This document shows, piece by piece, positions 48,391-60,600 of a stretch of 64,000 nt of DNA (positions are counted from its first letter, which is position 1; the number at the start of each line of letters is the position of its first letter). A program made the translations under genes and the position numbers. The notes under the pieces are model-generated. The model saw only the letters and a list, made by a program, of their open reading frames with translations, did no database searches and was not told the DNA's origin. This stretch comes from Lagopus muta (lineage: Eukaryota > Chordata > Aves > Galliformes > Phasianidae), in assembly GCF_023343835.1 (NCBI RefSeq), contig NC_064472.1, positions 13,259,469 to 13,323,468 on the forward strand, written 5' to 3'.

Positions 48391-51361
48391 TTCTGCCAAA
48401 CTGTCTGAAACCTTCAACACTTCTGGTATGAAATTTGAAATATTAATAAAAGTTCTAATATTCTTAGAGAGAAAAGAGAACTTCCAGAACTAAGGAATTT
48501 TCAGCTGAACGTATAACTTTTCAAAATTAAGCATCTTCAGTGAAATCATTGGTTGAAAGTCCGCTGGGACAGCTTATGTTGTAAAAAGAATATATACCTT
48601 AGCAACTGTGTAGAGATGCTTACTTTATCTATTTATTTATGTCATTATTTCCAGTATTTTGAATCCTGGGAGGAAATACATCATAAATATTTTATCTACT
48701 TTCAAGTCTTTCTTTTTTTTTTTTTTTTTTGTACTCTTAAAAGAGGCCCCTAAGAAAAGAAAAATCTATTCTAATTGAAAAGACTGCTTCTTTAATGTTT
48801 AAAAGAAGAAAAAGTAGTGTTCTTAATAGGAATATCAACCTGGCCATAAAAATCTTTCCACAGAAATTTTCAGTGGGAGTACTTGACTAGCTCTGCACAT
48901 CTGGACACAGTCTTCCCTTATTATTATGGCTTCAGGTCTGAAATGATTACGGGTTTCATCGAATCACAAACCTGCTATTTTAGGAGCTGCAATTTGATAT
49001 TTTCCCATAAACTGATAACGCTTTTTTGATTGTTGCTTTGGTATGGAGACATTCGGTTACAGCTTACCCTTCTTCTAGATGCAGGGGTTACAGTGCAACG
49101 ATGCGTTCCAGCTGCTCATCTTTCTCCTGTTGGAGATACAGCCTTCTGTACTCTCATCCCCCTGAGAAAAGCTTTTTCTGAAGAGCTGTCAAAAAAACCC
49201 ACATGCCAGTATAACCCTGAGCAGCATACTAAAATCACATTGAGTTTGTATTTAAATTGTAGATCAATATTTTGGAAGCATTTTCTAGCTGTTTTCCGCC
49301 TCTTTCATAGAAGTACTTGTTACTCAGATTAACTGCCTAACTTTTCTTTGCTGGCTTAAAATTACCAGGAGAAAAAAACTCAAAAATTTATTAAGACAGT
49401 TTTTTCCCCTTTTCAGATTGTGACCATGACCTTCGTACTTGAAGCGAAGGCATACCAGCACATCTCAAATTGGCATAATGCTTCAGTATGACTTTCTAAT
49501 TTCTGAGCGTATTAAGCTTGTGGAATTGTCGGTAAGCCTAAACAAATGTCTAAATGTTTTCCTGAGTTAAAAGAAAGCTCATGAATAAACATGTTATTTG
49601 CTAGAAGGCTAATGTACAGCTGGAAAAAGCAAACAAGTGCTTAGGTCTCTAACTATTCATACCTTGCTGAGTGTAACACTTTGCCAGTTTGGTTTCAGAT
49701 GAAGACCTATAATTTCCAGTGCGACTATTCATTTTAGTGCCCAACTTCACACACTATGAAACTCCTGACTCTCAGTGAGTGAAAAGCTATCACGTTATAG
49801 AAAAACGTGTCTCTTGACGCTTAGACTGTACATACCAAAGCACTGTAGGATGACTTATCCATTTTGAAAACCAAGGCCAATAATTTTGGGTGACTGTATC
49901 TTCACAGGTAGCAATGCTGCACAGCAGAAGAATGATGAGATACTGAAGCCTAGCTTGCCTGGGTTACTCTTTGTAATTTACTTCAGTTTTGGCCTTTAAT
50001 TCTGAGTATCCATCCACTCCAAGGTAGCTCTCCTTCTGCACCTTTCCAAGTAAATGCTGCTGCCTCTGTACTACAGTGGGGCTCCTGCACCCACCCGATC
50101 AGCAGACAAGCACTTCTCAGTGTGATGGAGCTTCTGTTGCATACAGTGCATTGCCCTCTATTATAATGATGCCCTTTCCTTGTATAAACACAGCAGGAGA
50201 CAAAACAGATGTAACCTGATTCCAAAAACCTGAGAAAGCTGCATTTTGGACAAGGAAGATACACCAGTCTCTTCAACTTTCAAGTACTATTTATTATATG
50301 TTCAGGTTACATATGAAGTAAGCTGTTACTGAGATACTGAATCAACATATGCATGTTTCTAACCATTGAATTTTCAATAGCTCAGTAATTGCAGGGTTGT
50401 TTGACAACCTGTTTTACTCTCTTACCTGCCTCTGATGCCTTGGAATTTCCACTGTCACTATACTAGTGTAAACAAATATACTAGTAGTAAACACTTCCAG
50501 TAGTAAACGCTGCAGCTGCTGCAGTGCTGCCTATATCACACAGTCCCACTACCCTACCTATTGCCCTAAACAACTCTTTCCCCAGAAGCCTGTTGACCCT
50601 AAGCTAGGGTCTACAGTAAACTGATCCTTAGCTGAGGATGTTACTTTTAACATCTTTGCGATCCTCATGTGGAACACTGGAAGAATAAAGTAGTGACATT
50701 CTTTCTTCTCTTCCTACTAATAGAGAAGAGCAGTACTTTTTTTGTTTCAAAGCCTTTTCAAGTCTCTATCACCAAAGCCCAACTCCAAGCCAGCTCTCCA
50801 GAAGATCATTCTTATTCAGAAGTTTGTTGTAACCCAGATCTAAGAATTTAAGATACCATGTCTTGTGTACAACCCCAAGACAGAAATAACTCAAAATAAC
50901 CTGCTGTTTAGCAGTTAAATATTACTTAAGTATTTGAACTCAAACTTTATAATCTATTCTAAGTATACTCTACATTATGATGCAAAATTGAGAAATTTAC
51001 TTCTATTTTTGTTCCCCCCCTTTTTTTTTTTGGAGGGGTGGAATAAGGCAGAGTTTTTTGTTGTTGTTTTTTTTTTTCCTGTCTAACACTTGATTTTATG
51101 CAGCAATAATCCAATCTGATGAGTCCCATTTGCATAAAACTCATTTGTTGAGCAAGAATATGAGACACAGATGCTTGTAATATTGTAGTTTCTTCATTAG
51201 CTTCAGCTAGTGCTATATATACACCAACACAGATGACTGTTCTTTAAGACAGAAAGTAAGTCAGAATAAACAGCTATTTAAGCTCAGTTAGCCAACCAAC
51301 AAGCATCTTCAGCCAGTCTCTAAGAGGTCCTTCTAACAGCAATCAGTGATCAACAACATGT

Positions 51362-51795
51362 GAAGTTTTTGGAGCAGGTTCAGAGGAGGCCTCAAGGATC
51401 CTCAGAAGGCCAGAGCATTTCTCCTATGAATAAATGCAGAGGGAGCTGGTCTTGTTCAGTCTGGAGAAGAGAAGGCTACAGGGATAACTCTTTTCAGCCT
51501 TCCAGTATTTAAAGGGAGCTTATAAACAGAAAGGAAACCAACTTTTTACATGGTCCGACAGTGACAGTAAAAGGGAGAATGGCTTTAAATCTAAAATAAA
51601 TGAGATTTATGTTAGGTGAAAATTCTTTATACAGAGGGTGGTGAGGCACTGAAACAGGCTGTCCAGAGAGCAATGGATGCCCCATCCCCAGAGGTGTTTA
51701 AGACCAGGCTGCATGAGGCCCTGGGCAGCCTGATCTAGTGGATGGCAACCCTACCCACAACAGGTCCCTTACAACCCAAGCTATTTTATAATTTA
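51362..51795 (+). mobile_element. CR1 LINE, sense, degraded
   Basis: 'tttggagcaggttcagagg', 'ttcagtctggagaagagaag', 'ggtggtgaggcactgaaac', 'caggctgtccagagagcaa', 'gggcagcctgatctagtgg' and an eroded end 'acaacccaagctattttat'. Several indels. Confidence 0.88.
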
Positions 51796-52840
51796 TTGAT
51801 CTTGTCAGCTTTTGTCAAGCCCCAGCATCATAGGGCTATTAATTTTAGCCTGAAAAGCTTCTAAATGATTATTTGCTGATTTCAAATGTATAGTGTATTT
51901 AAAAGAGTAGCCCTTCACTTAAGCACTAAAGAACAGAATTTTTTAAGGTTTAGATTAGATAGTATCTCCAGATACTAAATCACATCTCCTTGCAGCCAAA
52001 AGTGATTCTTTGAATGCCTATACTTCAATATGGAAATGAAAAATGAACTTCCTTCCAAATAGGCATTTTTCAAGCTACTAATCAATGCCAGTAACAACGG
52101 ATTTAAGTAAGAACTTATTCTAAATTATTCAGAAAAAAATTAAAGCTGACAGCCACCTAAGACAGAAAATTTCCCATTTATTTATTCTTGTTGGCTATCC
52201 ACATTACTAGCAGGAAACACTTAAGTCAGCTGAGAATTTAATGAGGAGCAATTCACGTTGAACAGGCCTGAGACACAATATGCTACAGAAAGACTTAAGA
52301 GAATGCTGTCAAACAGCTATGTTAGGAACCTGTGAAACAATTCTTAGCCAGCACCAAAAATCATAGAATCAATTATATCAAAAGACTGAGTTGTAAGGAT
52401 AAAACCAACAGCCACACAGATGTTTCTTTGCTATGAGAGTTGCTTGTTTTTAATGTCATTAGGTAACATCACTTGAGATACTACAGTTCTATATAGCAGT
52501 GTAATATCCAGAAGTTTCTACATTTCCAGTTTGAGACAAATATTTAAATTCATAGCTTTTTTTGCATTACAGAAAGTGCAAGAAAGGTTTATATAATTGC
52601 ATGACCTGCTGAATTGAGTACTAAGGCTGTCTTCAAGTTGATTTTCTTAGATCTCCAGTTCAGCAACTGCTTAGGCATTTGATTTATACTATTTCAAGTT
52701 TATACTTAGTATTAACAGAAAAAAACAAAAAAACAAAAAAACAACAACCACTCAGATATCAGCTATCCCCATTGACAAAGTGTTACAACTAGTTGTAACA
52801 TCAGACTGATTTCTGATTTAAAGGTCTGTTAGTAAAGAGG

Positions 52841-52862
52841 TTTTTTTTTTTTTTTTTTTTTT
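52841..52862. repeat. Poly(T) tract of 22
   Basis: An uninterrupted T22 run in intergenic DNA downstream of DAB2. No attached retroposon recognised. Confidence 0.9.
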
Positions 52863-53214
52863 GGAAAGGCACTGTTTAAGAGATTATGCCTCACATTAAT
52901 GACACAGAGATGGTATATCTGTTCACAAGGAATCAAGGCATAGAGTAAAGCAATGATTGTCTTTTTACTTTCTAACACACTGGAATAACGTTGTACTACA
53001 TCATGTCTGACCTATCTGCTTGTTCCATTTGTCTGCCAAGCCACCTTGATAAAGAAAGGTAATCTTCATAGATTTCCCTCCCTCAAATAGCTATATTAGC
53101 ACCAATACAACAGTTAGTGTCCATGAATACCTCAATGTCCTTCAAGAAATGTTTCAGCTTATTTGATCCTGCAGTAGACCCCTATTGCTCAGGACCCCAG
53201 CAGCTCTGTTGAAG

Positions 53215-53880
53215 ACCCTACGGTTAGTCCCTTTATTATATGTTTATGGCAGAATGCTACTTTTACCATTAGTTAATGGAACAAGTGTATTGGATATGTT
53301 CCCCCTCCCCCCAACACCCAGTTTCATGCAATCTTTATGGCTTAGAGACCAAGTCATATGTTCATTCATCATTTAGAAGCATGTAATATCCACATAACTT
53401 TACAACTGGCTGATATTGTCTAAACATACATCAACTGACCTAGTTGTTTAAAGTGTGGAGCAGCCACTAATTCAATTCCCTTATGTTAAGGCAGCATTTC
53501 TTCCCTAGGTACATTCAATTCCCATGTTTCAGGACAGTAAGTGCTACAATAAAGAGAAATTGAGGTGACTGCATTGTATAAAACACGTGACTTAGTGCTG
53601 CTAAGCTCTTCCACAAACAACTGCAAAGCCTAAAGTAAAATTAACATCCACCAATTTGATTTTGGGTCTTCAAGGTTGAGTGTAAGTTTCCATTCGCCCT
53701 GAATTACTGTCTTCACAGCATGTTCTTCAGTGTTTATGCTTCAATCCACCTGGACATGTTTTAGATGACACATCATGGAACGACAGCAAGAGTGGCAGAC
53801 AAAAATGAAAAAAGTAGAAATTGGATGTTGAAAAGAGGTCCAGTTATTCCATTTCTCCTTTCCTGTTTATGCCTAGTATA
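53215..53880 (-). other. DAB2: Proposed DAB2 terminal 3' UTR exon
   Basis: The stop-codon exon of DAB2 has a donor-like CAG|GTAATA five bases past the stop, so a noncoding last exon is expected. I believe mammalian DAB2 is also arranged this way. A strong minus-strand acceptor, AAATTCTTTTCAG, ends at 53881, and an AATAAA signal (TTTATT on the plus strand) lies at 53232-53237. The exon between them would be about 665 bp. An alternative is read-through to another AATAAA at 54403-54408. Neither is proven. Confidence 0.35.
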
Positions 53881-54005
53881 CTGAAAAGAATTTAAGGTTA
53901 GAATGACTTGAAGTTATAGCTTCATAGTTTAAACTAGCTTATAGATACTAAGGGCAAATTTAAAGCAATAGCAGTACTCGTCTTCTGTTAAAAGACAAAA
54001 AAGTG

Positions 54006-54098
54006 TATATATGGCACTTAGGGATGTAGTACAGTGGGCTGACATTTAGACTAGATTATCTTAGAGATGCTTTCTAACCTTACTGATGCCATGATTTA
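54006..54098 (+). mobile_element. CR1 LINE terminal 3' fragment, sense
   Basis: 'tatggcacttagggatgtag', 'tttagactagattatctta', 'gatgctttctaaccttactg' and a decayed tail. It sits antisense to DAB2, between its stop codon and the proposed last exon. Confidence 0.7.
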
Positions 54099-54620
54099 AA
54101 TTAGCTAATCTTTCCTCTGCCACACATTTGACAATTCATGCTCTTTAGTCAGTGACAAGAGAGCATGAGTTAATTTGTTTCCCATGACATAACAGCTCCT
54201 AGCTTGTTATCACTTTAATTCACCCAGGTTATAATCCAATAAAACTTCAGATACTACACTTCAGAGAGCTGCATTGGGCTTTCTGCTAACACTCTCCTGT
54301 AAACATGCCCCACAGACTTGGCATACTTATTAACTTTCCTCAAGGAAAGGAAATAGACATCTATTATGACTTTGAGATTTAAGACCATGGAGAAACAGGA
54401 TCTTTATTGTTAAGAAAGTGACACTAGTTAGACCTAGGCAGACAGCATGTACAACTCTAAGCAGGGGTCCTTAGAAGAATGCTTCTAGAGTACAGCAAGC
54501 AATACTTCAGAGGAGCAATAAAGTTAAGCCAGTGTAGCTGATTCATGAAAACTGCTGGCAAAGAGCTAGTTGAAAAGAATTTAAAGTTGAAGTAGTTTGC
54601 CTAAATAGAGTAAATATTAC

Positions 54621-54685
54621 CTGGTCTATGCAAAAGGGTTGCCAGAAGGACCACCAAATGGGCCAGAATGTTGCTTCTGAGATTC
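54621..54685 (-). CDS. DAB2: DAB2 last coding exon with stop codon
   Basis: Acceptor TTGGCAG, then [19 protein letters not shown] and stop TAG (54626-54628). The terminal NPF is the EH-domain ligand that also ends mammalian DAB2. After five untranslated bases comes a donor-like GTAATA. Confidence 0.9.
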
Positions 54686-57600
54686 CTGCCAAGAAAAGTA
54701 ATAAATTATTAGTCATTAAAGGTTTTTCAGATTTTATTCTTCATGGTTATTTCAGCTGGTTTTGATTCCAAACTCCTTCTGGAAAGAATACTGAAGAGCA
54801 CTGGCTAAACAGGTATTAGATGCCTTGCTTTAAGGAACTTAAGGAGATCTAAAGCTGTGTTAGTACACATTAGTTTGGGTTAAGGTATCCTTTAGAAAAG
54901 CCATGTGGAACTGAATTAGTGTATTCATGATGAAATCTGATTAGCCAAATGTCAGATGTTTGAAGTCAGCATTCTGGAGGTGATCCAGGTTTTTCCATCA
55001 GGGACTCCAAGCGTCATGTACCAAATGGAGTGAAGTGGATAGGCCACTTCCTTCCCCAAGAGGATACTGAACATGGGATCCTCCCATCTGTTCAGCAAAC
55101 ACTGCACAGTCAACACTGTCTGCTCTCCATAGAAGTCAGCATAGCTGTAGAAGTCTTCCACTTCACCTCCATTACTTTACAGTCCTTTGTAGAAACTCCC
55201 CCCATACAGAAACAAAGTTGCAGAGGGGCTTCACAGCTTGGGGCACTGGTTATGGACATTAGCTAAATGGAATAAAGCTTCATTAGCCTTCTTTCAAGAA
55301 GGTTTTTTTGTTAGATCGGGTATGCAAGAAGTTTTATTCCATGGCCTCTAAAGCCACTGCACAAATATCACAAATATTTCTGTTGGTGGGGTGCAGTAAT
55401 GGGTATAGAGAAAACATCTGTTACTTACAGAGGAGACATTGAAAAGGTCTGGTTTAGGTTGACTTTCAAACAGGCCATCAATTGGTAGTGCACTTTGTCT
55501 GGGAACAGGCTTCAGTGGTTCTAGGAGGAGGAGACATACTGCTATATCACTAAACAGCTTTTACGTGTACTAAGCCCTATCAGCACACTAACCTTAAACT
55601 CATCCAATTAGATGTTTAAAAACAAACAAAACAACAAACCAAAACAAACAAACAAAAATAGATTAAAAAAATTGAAAAAAGCATGCAAGTTGCTTTGCAT
55701 GACCTCAGTTTTATCTCCTGCCTATTCATCAATACACATAAGCTATCTGGGCCTTCTAACACTGCACAGACCTACTCTACCTCAGTCCAGCCTAGACACT
55801 AGATGCATCAGAGTTTGGCCACTAACAATGGTCTGTGTAATGCTATTAAGGGAAAAGGTCCTTCAATCCTCTTTTTAAGAACTTTAAAGTAAATAAAACA
55901 ATCAGTATAATCATAGCTGTGAGACAAGACATGATCAGCCATCATGTTACCTGAGTAGCTATTCAAATACAATAAAGATTTTACCATTCATGGACAGCTT
56001 GCTAACTGTCACTGTGACCTGTACTATCTAGGTACTTTATTAATAAAGCAATTGCTGAAGGCTCCAGAGGCACCTGAAAAACTTTGCTGCTCTCCTCTTC
56101 TTGCTGGTACTGCAGGTGGCTTTGTCAGCTGGAAATCTTTGAACATTTCTTTGACGTCCTTCATCTCTCTATCACCAAGTGGATCCAGAGCAATAAAAGC
56201 ATCACTCTCTTTCTTGGATAACTCCTTCTGAGGTGCAGTTCTAGGTGGTGGCTGAGGTGGGCTTGTTGTTGACACAGAGGGCATTACAGACTGTGTCTGA
56301 GCTGGTAGTGTTGAAGGTGCAAACACACTACTCTGGAAGGGATTTACAGCACTGGATGGCTGTACCCATGGAGCAGATGGAAGTTGTGCTGGCTGTACCC
56401 AGAGGCCAGAGGACTGAGATGCTGTTGGACCAAAAGATCCAGGCTGGCTCCAGCTTGGCACTGCTTGAGAGCCAAAAGTAAGTTGTTGAGTAAATCCTGG
56501 AGACTGGGTAGGCATCATAGACCCAGGAAAGACAGATGTGGCCTGAGTGAAGGCAGGCATCTCCGTATTCCATGGTGATGGCAAGCCACCTGTGGGGAAT
56601 ACGGTTGTTACACAGTGCTTCAGTGATTCAAAAATCAAGAATGAGTGTACCAATTCCACTGTTGATACCAGAAAGGCATTCTTCATGTGCTGTTTGTAAA
56701 AATCTGTTGATTTACCATTAATATAATGCCACTGGGGTAAGGGAGCAGGTGAGAAAAGGGTTAGTATTTTTTCCTTTACTTCATATCAGTCCTTAAATAA
56801 CAGAATTGTGGTTGATAGTTACTTCTGTGTAAGTATTTACTAAGATCCTCCAGCAATAGTACTTTAGCATCTCAAGCTGTGATACACACATAAGCATCCT
56901 GGAACAACCTGGAGCTGTTGTCAAAGTTTAAGCAAAAGGTCCTGTTCTAGTTGAAGATGCAGAATTCAGGTCCCTAATTCACAGAATTTAATAGTTTACG
57001 ACAGCACATGGATTAAGCACTGCATATGGAATAAAAGGTAATTAGAACATCTGTGCTGGGTTTAAATTCAAGCTCTTATTCCAGTCTAAGATATTTGATG
57101 TGAACTAACCTAGGCCAGCCAATGGAGGGGCTGTGGCAGAGCTTGTTTTGAAGAGGTCCACTCGATTAGTTTGCACTGGTCCTGTCTGTACTGACGAGTT
57201 TAAGCCAAGGCTCTCTGTAGTTGGTGCAAAAAAGTCCGAGCTAAACAAGTCATTTGATGCAGTCTGGAAAGAAAAAAAGTTGTTGTGAAATGGCATGGCA
57301 GAATATAAACTAACATGATTAAGAAATCTTAATCTGAAGCTACAAGCTGTTATTTTAGCGACAGCAGAGCATGAGGCTTTGCCGTATTTTAAAGGTACTC
57401 GGTATAAGTGATTCAAACTTCACCAGTTTATGCCTACTGATAAGTTTGGCATTCTATATAATATATAGTAGTTCCAGGTCAACAGCAGAAGAATAAGACA
57501 GAGTAACTGAATTACTTGTTACCATAACGAGAATCCTCTTCTCCTCACATACAAATATTCCTGCCCAGACTATAATGACCCCTGAAGTTATGTCAAGGTC

Positions 57601-60600
57601 ATCAACTGAGTTCTGTATCGTTTGGCTGCAAGAGATTAACCCAGACACACCCTGTGTACGACTAGGAAATTTGGCAGGCACTGTGAAGCCACATCGACTT
57701 CTGTAAACTACTATTGGTACCTCATTGTTAAGAAGCCACAGGCTGTGTGTTTCTATCATAGCTATCGTAACAGCTATTGGCATTGTACCTGGCATCAATA
57801 TTTCAGCAGTATACTTACCAGACCTTTACAGAAGTACGGCAGCATTAAGGAAAAGAACACATGTTTAGTAATCATAGCTACTATAGAGCATTCATGAGAG
57901 TTAGGATTTACCACTGCTGCAGAGAGGTTAGAGTAAGCATGGCAGGTGGAAGAGAAACACTGTGAAACTCTTTAGTCATTTACACAGTATGAAGAAAGAA
58001 AAGCTTCCTTCACCCAGCTTCTCTAAGTAAGAGCATGCATATCACCATTAATTACTTGAACATTGTTCACCTTGACAGACCTCCTTCCTCTTCCTGGCTT
58101 GTTACTTTGTGGTGGTGGGCTAATTGTTATAGATTCATGTGACAAGAGCTGGATATTGCTTTCAGAATCCAGCTTTACTCCATTTTGCAGAGTTACTCCT
58201 TTGGAAGGATCTTCCACAAAGAGGTTTGATGGGGCTTTAAGAAAGCCATTCTGTTCTCTCTCTGGTACCCCATTTGGAGTTCTTGCTGTGGGTGGCTTAC
58301 TGTCAAATGGCCACTGGCTTGTTAGTGCTTCTCGTTTGCCAACTCTATTAGATATCTGGTCAAACTGCTTACCAAAGTAGTCAACATCACCATTTGAAGC
58401 ACCATTACCCACCGATGTCAAGGTACTCAGATTTTCCTTCTTCTGATCAGCAGATTTTAGAGAATCAAATGAAGGTGGTGTGGATTTGTCTGGCTGTGCA
58501 AAAGGATCATCACTGAAAGGATCTGGATTAGGTGTGGGAAAGAAGTTGAGATTGGTAGAGAAAGAACTTTCTGGCAAGAAGGGTGGCCGTGGCTTTGGTT
58601 GTGGAAGGGAAGGTGTGATGCCATTCAAGAAGAGATCCTCTTTTGTAAAAGTCTGTTTGGTCTCAATTTCTGAGTTAAGATCCACTAAGAGAATCTCTTT
58701 AGTTTCCTATTCGTTCAGAAAGAAAAGAAAGTTAGTTTTCTGTATCACCTACTGCAAAGTACACAAGCTTAAAGGAAAATTTATAGGACAATTTTGGTAT
58801 CCAGCACATCATACTAATATGTATTCAATGTCATGCTGAAGTCACACTAAGGTACCATTTTATAAGCCTGGTAGCTATAATCATATCTCAGCTACTCAGT
58901 TCAAAAAATTCTTTGTTGAAAGCACCTGTTTCAAGATCCCTTTAGTTCAAGTGAACTTAATTTAACGGAAGTTTTAGTCATTAGCACTAATTATACCTAG
59001 GGATGTTTGATTCCAGTGACAGCCTGGGTTTTAGTCCTTTGTTTTAACAACTGTGAAATCACATTGCCTTAGAGTGATTTCAAGTTGCAGTCTCAGCTTT
59101 GGAGTAAGATTACAAAGCAGTTTGCCTGTGGAGAAGGTTAACACACTATCCACCAATGCAGGTGGCAGAAGACCTAGTCAATAGCTCTGCTGACATCAAT
59201 TGCAACACCAATTGTTGCATGACTACTAATAACTTTTTGTGCCAGAGCAAACTAATACAATTTTGAAGTCAATGAGTTTTTACAAGGTAAATGCATACTT
59301 CTGTGAAGTTAGGCCCTGTTTTATGGGACCTAGCTTACATCTGTAGTACCTAGAAGTCCACTTGGAACTTATTGACTCATCTAAAAAATAAGTTTCAACT
59401 TTAAAGGTTGTTAACTGAGTTTCTATTTTTTTCCTACAGCACAAGCATATTCTGCTAGTACATATTTATAAGGCCTATAGCTAACAACATAGGAGTAAGT
59501 AGTATTTCTGTCACACAGACTTCAGTGAATACTGTTGGATAAGAATATTAGCTAGTCTATTTAATATGTTCCCACTATCATATCTCTAAGTTTTTAATAT
59601 ATTGCTATGACTAGGAAAAGGCTTCTGTAAAACCAGAACAAAATACATCTTACTACTCAGACAAAGTTTGCTCTCAAACATAGAAGTGAGATAAGTAAAG
59701 CTGGAGTCCACTTACTGTGGGACTGCTCACATCAGGAGGTGTTGACATATCCCCAAACAAGTCCATCTGGTCAACTCCCTTGAAGCCAAAAGTATTGAAA
59801 GAATTGGTGTCAGAGTTGTTGCAAAAGCAAACCCAAGTATTACACATATCTACTGAACATCTATAAAACTTGCATTTCCTGTATGACATGGGGATAGTCT
59901 GCTATGAACTTTAATGGCATCAGGATAAAGCTCTAAAATTTAACGTACCAGTTTCAGTTTGTTAGCTTGACCTGCAGATAGGGTCTCGCTACCATTCTGG
60001 AATAGATGGACAACAGTGTCAGTGTCAAGAATAACAAAAGCTGCCTTAAGCACTGAACTTACATGCTTGAACAAGCAAATGTTATCAAAGAAAAAGTATG
60101 GGAGATCCCTATTATGAGTTCTGCGGACACATTTGTCTCCATTTCCAGTGTATTTGGGCATCTCATGGTTCCACCATAATGCTAGAGCCATGAAGAAAGA
60201 CAGAGCCAGTTCTATCAGCAGAATACCTGATCAAGTGAAGATGAGTTAGAGTGACTTACCTGAGTCTTATTTGCTTCTTCACTCTAAAGAAGAAAAAAAG
60301 CTTTTAGTATCTAAACATCAGGTAGATTATCCAAAGTAAGAGGCTTTAGTTAGCTTACCTCCTAAATCTAGTGATGAAACTGCTGGCACAACTGCCAGCC
60401 AGTAGTACCATGTCTCACAGTGGTCTACAAGCCCAGCCAAAGCTAAAACAAACTTTATTTTATGCAAATTGCTGCAGCATCTGTAATTTTACTTGCCTTT
60501 TTCTTGCCTTCCTCTTCTTCCTTCTTCTTCATGTTATATATTAGTTGGAAGAGGTCCTTAAGATCAACAACTAGAGGCTCAGCCTGAAAAAGCACATATT

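Larger units (their letters stand above)
41141..53209. other. FYB1-DAB2 intergenic interval
   Basis: About 12 kb between the proposed FYB1 promoter and the proposed DAB2 3' end. It contains six CR1 elements and simple repeats. In the single-copy blocks (41141-41610, 42576-43489, 44346-47740, 48391-51361, 51796-53209) I see no exon-like segment. In particular there is no TSP1, LDL-receptor class A, MACPF or EGF coding pattern expected of C9, which occupies this place in mammals. Confidence 0.6.

Noticed and set aside
52359..52400. 'aatcatagaatcaattat' as a CR1 tail
   Set aside because: Only the octamer-like tail resembles CR1 and no adjacent element body is found.
55985..56018. 34-nt AG..GT block as the missing DAB2 exon
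   Set aside because: Phase and length fit and it ends SKLSMN, but the upstream intron would be 17 nt, far below the splicing minimum. Kept only as a possible eroded remnant.
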